A DNA stretch of 7,617 nt from Desulfobacterales bacterium (GTDB lineage Bacteria; Desulfobacterota; Desulfobacteria; Desulfobacterales; Desulfobacteraceae): positions 1 through 7,617 of the forward strand of contig JAKSBO010000136.1 in NCBI GenBank assembly GCA_022361095.1. Direction: 5' to 3'. Positions 1 through 5,629 of the stretch are shown here, piece after piece. The stretch's first letter is position 1; each line of letters starts with the position of its first letter. A program made the translations under genes and the position numbers. The notes below the pieces were generated by a model. It was given only the letters and a program-made list of their open reading frames with translations. It made no database searches and was not told where the DNA came from.

Positions 1-200
1 CATGCGCTCTTTTCATAGCCGTATTGTTAGGGGGGGTGAGGCCTTAGAGGAAAGACGGCCTGCCGGGAACGGTTATTCATGTAGAAGAATTTCAGCCTAT
101 TCGCCTGGGTCTGAACTACTGAAGTTCGATGTTATAAAAAAGGCAAGTTTAAAATATAATACCTTAGACAGGGACATGATATCTGAGGCATGGGACAAAG
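1..200. other. Leading region without a convincing gene
   Basis: An open plus-strand frame runs from base 2 to 223 (73 codons) and overlaps the start of the next gene by 23 bases. Its first part is rich in Arg and Gly and does not resemble a folded protein. The last 30 or so codons (from about base 125) look more protein-like but match no family I recognise. It could be the 3' end of a gene starting outside the window, or chance. A run of seven G lies at 30-36. The first 100 bases look more GC-rich than the AT-rich stretch after about 120, so a composition boundary falls here. I recognise no RNA gene and no insertion-sequence end. Confidence 0.3.
132..160 (+). promoter_or_regulatory. Possible sigma-70-type promoter for the 201-809 gene
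   Basis: A perfect TATAAT hexamer at 155-160 is preceded, 17 bases upstream, by TTATAA at 132-137, which matches the TTGACA consensus at only three of six positions. Transcription would begin near 167, giving a leader of about 35 bases before the TTG start at 201. The -10 is good and the -35 weak, and AT-rich DNA produces such matches by chance, so this is tentative. Confidence 0.3.
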
Positions 201-809
201 TTGCTAAAAAACAAATCTCATAAATACAATTTCATATATGAAAAACTGGTTCCGGACGACAACGACATTGTCGGACTGATTGCCTATGGGATTTATAAAA
301 GAAAAAAAATTGAGTTCATAAAACAATATATTGCTGAGAACGACGGGACAGATCCGGGTGAAAGCATTATCCATGATTTTCACATGGCCAGCCTTCAGCA
401 TATAGACGGATACAGGCTTGAAGCTTCCAAACTTTCACTCGATTTTGCAAGGACCTATTGGGATGGTTTTCTCCAGGAGACTGAAAATGAGCTGAATGAT
501 GCCAAACAGGATCTTGACCAAGAATATGAGACCCGCTGTACAAGAGAGATTGAAAGACTTAACAGAGAAAACGAAGAACGCAAACTGATTTTTGAACAGA
601 AAGTAGGACTTCTTAAACCAAAATTCTGGTATGGTGTTGCACAGAGCATTGTTGCTTCGCTTCTTATTTTGTTCGTCGTTTTTTTCCTTTTTATTGCCAC
701 GGAATCTTACCGGATTGATGCGATAAAAACATTCAGAAACTTTGCAGAAATCGTTAAAACCATAAATTCTGAACAGCCCTTACAAATCCATCCATCAGCA
801 AATAAATAA
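201..809 (+). CDS. Hypothetical coiled-coil protein with a membrane segment near the C-terminus
   Basis: This is a 202-residue protein that I do not recognise by name. The first 90 residues look globular and mostly helical, with a conserved-looking N-terminus (YNFIYEKLV followed by IVGLIAYGIYKRKKIEFI). Residues about 91-137 are rich in Glu, Lys, Arg and Asp with heptad-like spacing and should form a coiled coil. A hydrophobic stretch at about 147-167 is a single membrane segment, leaving a tail of about 35 residues. There is no signal peptide, so the coiled coil and N-terminal domain probably face the cytoplasm. The TTG start is chosen because an in-frame stop lies at 177-179 and no in-frame ATG lies near the N-terminus; GAGG at 185-188 is a weak, distant ribosome site. 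The protein could be an envelope-associated accessory factor, but no function can be assigned. Confidence 0.8.
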   Translation: MLKNKSHKYNFIYEKLVPDDNDIVGLIAYGIYKRKKIEFIKQYIAENDGTDPGESIIHDFHMASLQHIDGYRLEASKLSLDFARTYWDGFLQETENELNDAKQDLDQEYETRCTREIERLNRENEERKLIFEQKVGLLKPKFWYGVAQSIVASLLILFVVFFLFIATESYRIDAIKTFRNFAEIVKTINSEQPLQIHPSANK

Positions 810-814
810 CAGGG

Positions 815-876
815 GAATTCCGGGAGCACGATACCTTGTAGAAACGCATCCGTGAGTTTCTAAAAGGGGCGGAAGC
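815..876 (+). repeat. Inverted repeat and repeat-like motif in the 809-879 gap
   Basis: The gap holds an 8-base palindrome GGAATTCC (814-821) that runs into CGGGAGCACGATACC, similar to the motif found near 2651. It also holds a perfect 7-base inverted repeat, TAGAAAC at 839-845 and GTTTCTA at 856-862, separated by 10 bases. There is no T-run after it, so it is not a typical terminator. The hairpin ends just before AAGGGG (864-869), the likely ribosome site of the next gene, so folding could affect its translation. The inverted repeat is seen directly; the regulatory role and the relation to the 2651 motif are inference. Confidence 0.4.
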
Positions 877-878
877 TT

Positions 879-1160
879 TTGAAACGATTAATTTTCATTC
901 TGTTGAGCATTATCGGCTTTATGAATATTTTCCTGTGGCCTGTCAACGAGTATGAATGGATGTTAGAAGACAATCCTGCTATTTCTCTTCCAATTGATCC
1001 AAATACTGGATTTTATGCATTTATTACTGTAATGCCCCTTGCTATTGTGCTGTTGGTTGGGTTTTTAGCTAAAGCAAAAAATGAAAAAATCATAGATTTT
1101 TTCATTGTCGTTTTTTTATTTGCAATTTGGTTTTTCAAATATGGTTCCGCAATTCTCTAA
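879..1160 (+). CDS. Small multi-pass membrane protein, unknown function
   Basis: This 93-residue protein is very hydrophobic. It has membrane segments at about residues 3-20, 45-65 and 70-86, with a polar loop at about 21-44 (WPVNEYEWMLEDNP and following) and a short Lys-rich turn (KAKNEK) between the second and third segments. The TTG start at 879 has AAGGGG nine bases upstream and gives a Lys-Arg before the first helix, as expected for a membrane insertion signal. An ATG at 921 would cut off the first helix and is less likely. The next gene begins 39 bases later on the same strand. Small membrane proteins in such clusters can be immunity proteins, holins or subunits of envelope systems; nothing here distinguishes these. 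Confidence 0.7.
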   Translation: MKRLIFILLSIIGFMNIFLWPVNEYEWMLEDNPAISLPIDPNTGFYAFITVMPLAIVLLVGFLAKAKNEKIIDFFIVVFLFAIWFFKYGSAIL

Positions 1161-1162
1161 TA

Positions 1163-1190
1163 TGTAGAAAGTCTAAATTTCGGGGGGAGC
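1163..1190 (+). promoter_or_regulatory. Leader with G-rich ribosome site, resembling the leader of the previous gene
   Basis: The segment starts with TGTAGAAA (1163-1170), also present at 837-844 before the preceding gene, and ends with CGGGGGGAGC (1181-1190), comparable to GGGGCGGAAGC at 866-876. The six-G run and GGAG supply the ribosome site for the GTG at 1200, with a spacing of 10 bases. The core GTCTAAATTTCGG also resembles GTCAAATTTCGG at 2647-2658. Confidence 0.4.
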
Positions 1191-1199
1191 ATAGAGATA

Positions 1200-1493
1200 G
1201 TGCTTCAAATGATTAATCTAAAAAGTTTATTAGATTATGTCAGGAAAAAATCCGGTGATGTAATTTCTGACAAAAACGCTAAAATGACAAAAGATCAAGT
1301 ATGTCAAATCGCAAAAGACTGGGCTTTGAATCTAAATTTGATATTTGATGGGCCTATTGAGATAAAATACCGATATTTTGATGAGGGTAATTATTGGATT
1401 GTTAAATCAAATGCCTTAGGAAAATGCGGCACCATTGTTAAAATAGATGATCAATCAAGAAATCTCGCCGATTCAAAAACATTTCTTAGATAA
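1200..1493 (+). CDS. Small soluble hypothetical protein, possibly immunity-like
   Basis: This 97-residue protein has no signal peptide or membrane segment and should be cytoplasmic. The N-terminal half (residues about 5-45) is helical and charged; the second half looks like a beta-sheet, with alternating hydrophobic residues in IEIKYRYF, YWIVKSN and GTIVKIDD. The pattern of a helical start, then a Trp-containing strand, a Gly-rich turn and a strand ending in an Asp-Asp turn is loosely reminiscent of small NTF2-fold immunity proteins. That is an impression from pattern, not a demonstrated match. The GTG start at 1200 follows GGGGGGAG; the in-frame ATG at 1209 is the alternative and would remove three residues. 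The next gene starts 22 bases after the stop. Confidence 0.65.
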   Translation: MLQMINLKSLLDYVRKKSGDVISDKNAKMTKDQVCQIAKDWALNLNLIFDGPIEIKYRYFDEGNYWIVKSNALGKCGTIVKIDDQSRNLADSKTFLR

Positions 1494-1500
1494 ATCAAAC

Positions 1501-1506
1501 AAGGAG
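1501..1506 (+). promoter_or_regulatory. Shine-Dalgarno site that decides the GTG start at 1516
   Basis: AAGGAG lies nine bases upstream of an in-frame GTG at 1516-1518. The longer reading from ATG at 1447 would overlap the preceding gene by 47 bases and has no comparable ribosome site, so the shorter start is preferred. Confidence 0.7.
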
Positions 1507-1515
1507 TTTTTATTC

Positions 1516-1857
1516 GTGAACTATCCAATCATCCACAATTTAAATCTGAAAGCATGTTGTTACAAAACACTTGATGAAATTGAATCAAAAATCAAATTCG
1601 GAAAAATGTTAGAAAAAAGTATGCCGATAGGCCTATGGGTTAATATTTTTGGCCCAAGCCCATCTTCAATGAATACTATTGTTTCAGTATCTCAAGTCGA
1701 TTTTCAGACATTAAGGAATCTGGTGCGGTCGGTAGCTGCAGTGCCTGAAATAACTCGGGCAGCAATTCGGAATGAGTGTGTAGGAGAGTGGTTTTCACAT
1801 AGTAACGATGCAAAACTTCAAAAATTTTGGGGAGGAATGAGAGATGTCTTTCTTTAA
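1516..1857 (+). CDS. Small hypothetical protein
   Basis: With the GTG start this is a 113-residue soluble protein with no signal peptide or membrane helix. I do not recognise the family. The first half contains a short amphipathic helix (LDEIESKIKFGKMLEK), followed by a hydrophobic strand (IGLWVNIFG) and a turn rich in Pro and Ser. The second half is helical and ends with two Trp residues (GEWFSHSN and KFWGGMRDVFL). The 3' end overlaps the following gene by 14 bases in a different frame, and that gene's ribosome site lies inside this one, so translation of the two is probably coupled. Its place between a small soluble protein and a secreted protein suggests a shared function, but none is evident from sequence. 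The alternative start is ATG 1447 (136 residues). Confidence 0.65.
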   Translation: MNYPIIHNLNLKACCYKTLDEIESKIKFGKMLEKSMPIGLWVNIFGPSPSSMNTIVSVSQVDFQTLRNLVRSVAAVPEITRAAIRNECVGEWFSHSNDAKLQKFWGGMRDVFL

Positions 1858-2602
1858 TATGAAATATTTTTTAGTAACTTTATTGTTTTTGTTTCATTCC
1901 ACTTCGGCAGCACATGCTGACCAAGAAAATAATTTTTTAGCTTATGATAAAATTGAAAACTTACAAAAAATTATAGATCAATTTGATGATGACAAATTTA
2001 ATGCTTACTTGATTGAGATGTCTCATTATTGTTTTAAGGATTATCGTATTGCTATATGCAATATGTTTGTTGAATACAGAAATAATCTTTCAAAGGTAAA
2101 TTTTTGCGCACAGAAAAGTTCTGAATTACAAAAAGATTATAACGGGCAATGGGTAGATGATTTGCTTAATTTAGTAAACCGAGAATATATTATTAATAAC
2201 ACGGACAATTTTAAAAACCTTTTTTATAATATTAATAATAAGCAATATCGGTACTTTTGCATTGAGAATGAGAAAGATGTCGTTTTTTCTGAAGTGTATT
2301 ACATATTGACGATGAAAAAATTTTTAAACTTGTTTATCTCTTATGCAGAAAGTGTTCCTGAATCTGAACGAAAATTATATTCAAAAAAAGTTATTATTGC
2401 CAGTTCCATAATTGACTCAATGGCAAATCCTCCCGTCCAAAACATTCTAAACAGACAACTCGGTTCGTATTTAAATATAATGCATAATGTGGATCTACAG
2501 CCTAATGTTATTGAATATATCCTTAATCACCCTACTTTTTCAAAGCCCTTTGATTTGATAAAAACAATTGGGGATTTAAACGCTGTAATTAATCGAAAAT
2601 AG
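1844..2602 (+). CDS. Secreted or periplasmic hypothetical protein
   Basis: This is a 252-residue protein with a clear N-terminal signal peptide: a Lys at residue 7, a hydrophobic core (YFLVTLLFLF) and a likely signal peptidase I site after Ala-His-Ala at residue 25. No lipobox Cys is present. The mature part is largely helical, rich in Asn, Tyr and Lys, and has four Cys (residues 63, 72, 88 and 139), an even number compatible with disulphides outside the cytoplasm. No enzyme motif is visible. The ATG at 1844 has GGAGG at 1831-1835, eight bases upstream; the in-frame ATG at 1859 lacks such a site. It is the last gene of the plus-strand unit and is strikingly AT-rich, with long A and T runs, unlike the GC-richer genes on the opposite strand. 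Lateral transfer is plausible. Confidence 0.75.
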   Translation: MSFFNMKYFLVTLLFLFHSTSAAHADQENNFLAYDKIENLQKIIDQFDDDKFNAYLIEMSHYCFKDYRIAICNMFVEYRNNLSKVNFCAQKSSELQKDYNGQWVDDLLNLVNREYIINNTDNFKNLFYNINNKQYRYFCIENEKDVVFSEVYYILTMKKFLNLFISYAESVPESERKLYSKKVIIASSIIDSMANPPVQNILNRQLGSYLNIMHNVDLQPNVIEYILNHPTFSKPFDLIKTIGDLNAVINRK

Positions 2603-2646
2603 TTTTCGTTTATCGCATGAGCATGATGAGATTTCTTAAACCTGCT

Positions 2647-2700
2647 GTCAAATTTCGGTGGACACCGTACTTAATTGAGAAAAATTTACGGTGCCCCCTG
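2647..2700. repeat. Inverted repeat in the convergent gap
   Basis: Two nested inverted repeats are present. CGGTG (2656-2660) and CACCG (2663-2667) are separated by GA. CACCGTA (2663-2669) pairs with TACGGTG (2687-2693) across 17 bases, with G-C pairs beyond one mismatch. The gap separates two converging genes, so a role in bidirectional transcription end is possible, but there is no clean T-run after the stem. The general look is that of REP-like repeats that are scattered in some proteobacterial genomes with IS200-type transposases; that resemblance is from memory. The rest of the 2603-2741 gap shows nothing else recognisable. Confidence 0.5.
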
Positions 2701-2741
2701 ATTATCCAACCGGCTGAGAAAATTGCCTAAATGATAAACTT

Positions 2742-4814
2742 TTAGGTGACTAAATCATCTACAAATTCAGACACAGGATCAATGCCGGTCACCAATAAAT
2801 GATCCCTGGCCCTGGTGCATGCTACGTAAAGAAGATGCCGTTCCGTATTATATACCTCATCCAGATCCGCATCATCTCCTACGGCTTCAATTCTTTGTAA
2901 AGAAGGGATGACATCCTCATCACAGGCCATGACCACAACGGCCTTGAACTCAAGTCCTTTGGCCAGGTGCATGGTGCTGACGGAAAGATGGCCGCTTTTC
3001 ATCTGGATTTTCTCATCCAATATCGTGTATGGCAAACCAGCCGAATTTACGGCAGCAACAGCTCGTGAAATTTCATTCTGTGAACGGACAAAAACACCAA
3101 TCTCGGAGGGTATGATCTCTTTCTGACTACACTGCGAAATCCAGGCAGCAACGGCGTGAGTCTCTTCTTCCTGGTCCGCATATTCTATAATTTGCGGTAA
3201 AGGGCCGTTGAACACGGAAATGGTGTCACTTCTCTTTTCCTGGTTCCCGTCAACATCGGCAATTTCCGGGTCCAGTAATAAGTCTGCCTGTTTGCGGATC
3301 TGGTGGGAAGTGCGATAATTAATCCGAAGTGTTCGGGATCGTCCAAGGATGTTTACCCCAAGTGCTTTCCAGGAAAACGGCTGCTGGAAAATCCGCTGGC
3401 CTAAATCGCCTGCAAAGAAAAGCCCGTTCTCCCGGTTAGCGCCCATGGCAGCAAGCAACTGAAGCTGGGCAACGCTGACATCCTGTGCCTCATCAACAAC
3501 AATGCAGTCAAATGGAGGACGGCCTTGCTCCTGAATTTTTCCAGCAACGGTATTAAACATTTCAGATGTTGTGGTCAGTTGGTGTTCCTGAAGTAACAAA
3601 CGAACTTTTGAAAAGATTTCCCAGAGTTTCTGCCTTTGTTGTTCAGGCAGACGGGTTTTTCTGCCCAGGCGACGAACATCACGATAGGCCTCCCAGGTTT
3701 GTAATTGCCACGCATCAACCACATCCTGCCATTCACTGAACAGGAATCGCCTGGAAAACGTGTGATCTGGTACACTTTTCGCCGAATCTTCAATAAATGT
3801 TTTAATTTGTGATATGGGGGCAAGGTCAAGCTTCCGACCTTGGGCACGGTACAGTCGTCTGCCAATGGTTTCCATGTCTGCCACTTCCAGACGTTCACCG
3901 AGACGGGGCATATTGCTGATCAACAGTTTCAGCTTTCCTTGCAGAGCGTTGGCAAGTGGCTGGGAAAATGTGGTCAATAAAATACGGAATTCTGAATTTA
4001 ACCGGGCCAGATGAACCGCCCGGTGCAGGGCAACAACCGTTTTACCTGTGCCTGCAGACCCGGAGACCCTTGCAGGACCGCTGAAATTTTTTTGCACCAG
4101 TTCCCTTTGATCCGGGTGCAGAAAAATGGTCCATTTTTCCCAGGGGGATTCCAGTGCCCGTTCCAGTTCATCCTTGTTTGTCATTAAGCGGAAGCGGCGT
4201 TTAGCATCGGGATGATCAAATGGGTTGCCACTGCCCGGTGAGCTAAAACTCAATGTTGCAGGCGTTCCGCCTGTAGCAATTTCCAGCAAGGCTTCCGCCG
4301 CTTCATCCGGAAGGTGATCCGCCAGATCCAACAATGTATCTTCATTGACTTGATGAACGTCTTCAAGCCACTCTTCGGGCACACCGTAATTGAGCAACAT
4401 TTCATCGCTCACATCCTTAAATAACAAAGGTTTGTCACGGACGACTTGCTCTTCAATAAAGGCGGGGAGTAAAATCTCTTTGACCCGTTCCCGAATTTCA
4501 ATAATCTGTGCGGCACCGGTCTTTGGATGCACCTCAATTTTGCGTTTTTCCGCCCAGGCATAGGCAGGTTCATGGTGATCAACATAACATAGAAGAAAAT
4601 TGGCATCGGTTTTATGAATAATAATACGGATGTCGTTATTCACCCTGACAGACCAGAAATTGGGATCTTTCACCCGGTCCAGCCGGTGGAATTGAAGTCC
4701 GGGATGAGCAGGATTCATTTGCAGGTCAAAGGCCGTTGTTTTAATTATCTTCTGCTCCTGGGGATTCAATTTTGCAAGACTTGCTGTGAACGTATCTGCT
4801 ATACGAAAATTCAT
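2742..4814 (-). CDS. UvrD/Rep-type superfamily 1 helicase with N-terminal RelE/ParE-like domain
   Basis: This 690-residue protein is an ATP-driven DNA translocase or helicase of the UvrD/PcrA/Rep group. Residues about 1-92 resemble the RelE/ParE toxin fold (FWSVRVNNDIRIIIH, then YVDHHEPAYAWAEKR). Residues about 95-185 form a linker with an acidic helical segment (VPEEWLEDV, LADHLPDEAAEALLEIATG). The helicase core follows: a Q-type motif (LHPDQRELV, 232-240), Walker A GSAGTGKT (252-259), motif Ia (LLTTFSQPLANAL, about 279-291), Walker B DEAQD (441-445), motif III GDLGQRIF (469-476), motif IV region INYRTS (498-503), motif V TMHLAKGLEF (614-623) and motif VI LLYVACTRAR (661-670). All ATPase motifs look intact. 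No C-terminal nuclease domain follows. Its start codon overlaps the stop of the gene before it (ATGA), so it is probably translated by coupling. Role in the operon is inferred as DNA processing in defence or repair. Confidence 0.92.
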   Translation of the reverse strand: MNFRIADTFTASLAKLNPQEQKIIKTTAFDLQMNPAHPGLQFHRLDRVKDPNFWSVRVNNDIRIIIHKTDANFLLCYVDHHEPAYAWAEKRKIEVHPKTGAAQIIEIRERVKEILLPAFIEEQVVRDKPLLFKDVSDEMLLNYGVPEEWLEDVHQVNEDTLLDLADHLPDEAAEALLEIATGGTPATLSFSSPGSGNPFDHPDAKRRFRLMTNKDELERALESPWEKWTIFLHPDQRELVQKNFSGPARVSGSAGTGKTVVALHRAVHLARLNSEFRILLTTFSQPLANALQGKLKLLISNMPRLGERLEVADMETIGRRLYRAQGRKLDLAPISQIKTFIEDSAKSVPDHTFSRRFLFSEWQDVVDAWQLQTWEAYRDVRRLGRKTRLPEQQRQKLWEIFSKVRLLLQEHQLTTTSEMFNTVAGKIQEQGRPPFDCIVVDEAQDVSVAQLQLLAAMGANRENGLFFAGDLGQRIFQQPFSWKALGVNILGRSRTLRINYRTSHQIRKQADLLLDPEIADVDGNQEKRSDTISVFNGPLPQIIEYADQEEETHAVAAWISQCSQKEIIPSEIGVFVRSQNEISRAVAAVNSAGLPYTILDEKIQMKSGHLSVSTMHLAKGLEFKAVVVMACDEDVIPSLQRIEAVGDDADLDEVYNTERHLLYVACTRARDHLLVTGIDPVSEFVDDLVT

Positions 4815-5494
4815 AAACCGGTTCCAATCGTAAGAGGTGTTAAAATTTTATTTTCGACGGCTGAATAAAGATCTATATTTGTTGCAGGGGCATGTACGGA
4901 AATGATTAAGGCATAACGCGCCTTTTTATTGTATCTTGCAAGGGCGGTCCGGGTCTTCCTCCGGCCAAGCGTGGGAAAAACAGCCAGCACACCCCGGCTG
5001 GCAAGTTCTGCGTCAGACCCTTTCCATATATCTGAATGCGATGATCCTTTATGCTGGTTTCGCGGACCGATGAACCATCCTTTATCATCCCCGAGATAAT
5101 CTGTGATCAATTTTTTAAAATGAACCAATTTGCCGTCCGGAACAAAAACAGTGGCACAGGTCCGTTCCTCATCCTGCCGTATATTGAACAGCTTAATACC
5201 GGAGCGTTCCCGGGCCAGACGTTCAAAGGCCAGCTCAACATCGTCAAAGGACTCAAATTCAAGGCAAAGGCCAATTCCTTCAGGTTCAAGCCCAGCCGAT
5301 ACCTGGATTTGACGAGCTTCATCCATCACCGGTTTTAATTGTTGAATTTGTCCGAGCAGATGGGTCCCGTACTGTTTGCGCTTTCTGGCAGGCGGGACGG
5401 CGGAACTGCCGCCGCCTTTGGGCCGGAACGGCTCGGAGTGGGCCAGGTTGCCCAGTAAGAAGTGAGATCTTTTCTGTTGATTTTCTTCGCCCAT
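4811..5494 (-). pseudogene. S8 (subtilisin-like) serine peptidase remnant, catalytic domain deleted in frame
   Basis: The reading frame is open for 227 codons but seems to be two ends of a larger protein. Residues about 10-135 resemble the N-terminal domain of S8 family peptidases found in defence islands: HFLLGNLAHSEPF, a Gly-rich PKGGG patch, a basic RKRKQYG helix, LCLEFESFDDVELAFERLA, RSGIKLF and ATVFVPDGKLVHFKKLI. Residues about 139-215 resemble their extreme C-terminus: HSDIWKGSDAELASRGVLAVFP, then KKARYALIISV and TNIDLYSAVENKI. The whole catalytic domain between them, with the Asp, His and Ser residues, is absent; full-length relatives are, to my recollection, several hundred residues longer. 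The join lies near residues 137-140 (about 5075-5085). The frame is intact, so a small stable product might still be made. It overlaps the preceding short frame as TAATG and the helicase as ATGA. The family assignment is from recalled patterns and was not searched. Confidence 0.7.
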
Positions 5495-5595
5495 TATCCT
5501 TGCATAAGGCGGGTTTTTAAGTTTTTACGTTCAGCAATCATCTCTGCCCTGGCCATGCTTGTTGTTTTCTCCTGAATAAATCCAGACAAATCCGG
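5494..5595 (-). pseudogene. Short coding tail, possible remnant of the gene upstream of the S8 peptidase
   Basis: An open minus-strand frame runs from 5595 to the TAA at 5496-5494 and reads PDLSGFIQEKTTS, then MARAEMIAERKNLKTRLMQG. An in-frame stop (TAA at 5598-5596) closes it upstream, and the neighbouring frame just before contains EIERNR, so a frameshift or deletion scar may lie there. The charged helical C-terminal character looks like the end of a larger protein. Its stop overlaps the next start (TAATG), a spacing expected between adjacent operon genes. In relatives, an AAA-type ATPase gene commonly precedes the S8 peptidase, so this may be that gene's last codons. Alternatively it is a real 20-codon coupling peptide starting at ATG 5556, with AGGAG at 5573-5569 twelve bases upstream. 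Confidence 0.4.
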
Positions 5596-5629
5596 TTACG
5601 CTCTATCTCGTTTTGTTATCCATTATAGC

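Noticed and set aside
20..40. GTTAGGG next to a G-run, considered as an integron attC-type or insertion-sequence end
   Set aside because: The core does not fit GTTRRRY at the last base, no partner inverse core was found, and the genes do not show cassette-type attC spacing.
836..865. Hairpin after the 201-809 gene considered as a rho-independent terminator
   Set aside because: The stem is AT-rich, only 7 bases, and is followed by AAAAGGGG rather than a T-run on the plus strand.
1447..1515. Upstream extension of the 1516-1857 gene to ATG 1447
   Set aside because: It would overlap the preceding gene by 47 bases, and the AAGGAG ribosome site at 1501-1506 correctly serves the GTG at 1516.
3575..3898. 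Minus-strand frame of 107 codons inside the helicase gene
   Set aside because: It is an out-of-frame shadow; the helicase frame through this region carries uninterrupted family sequence.
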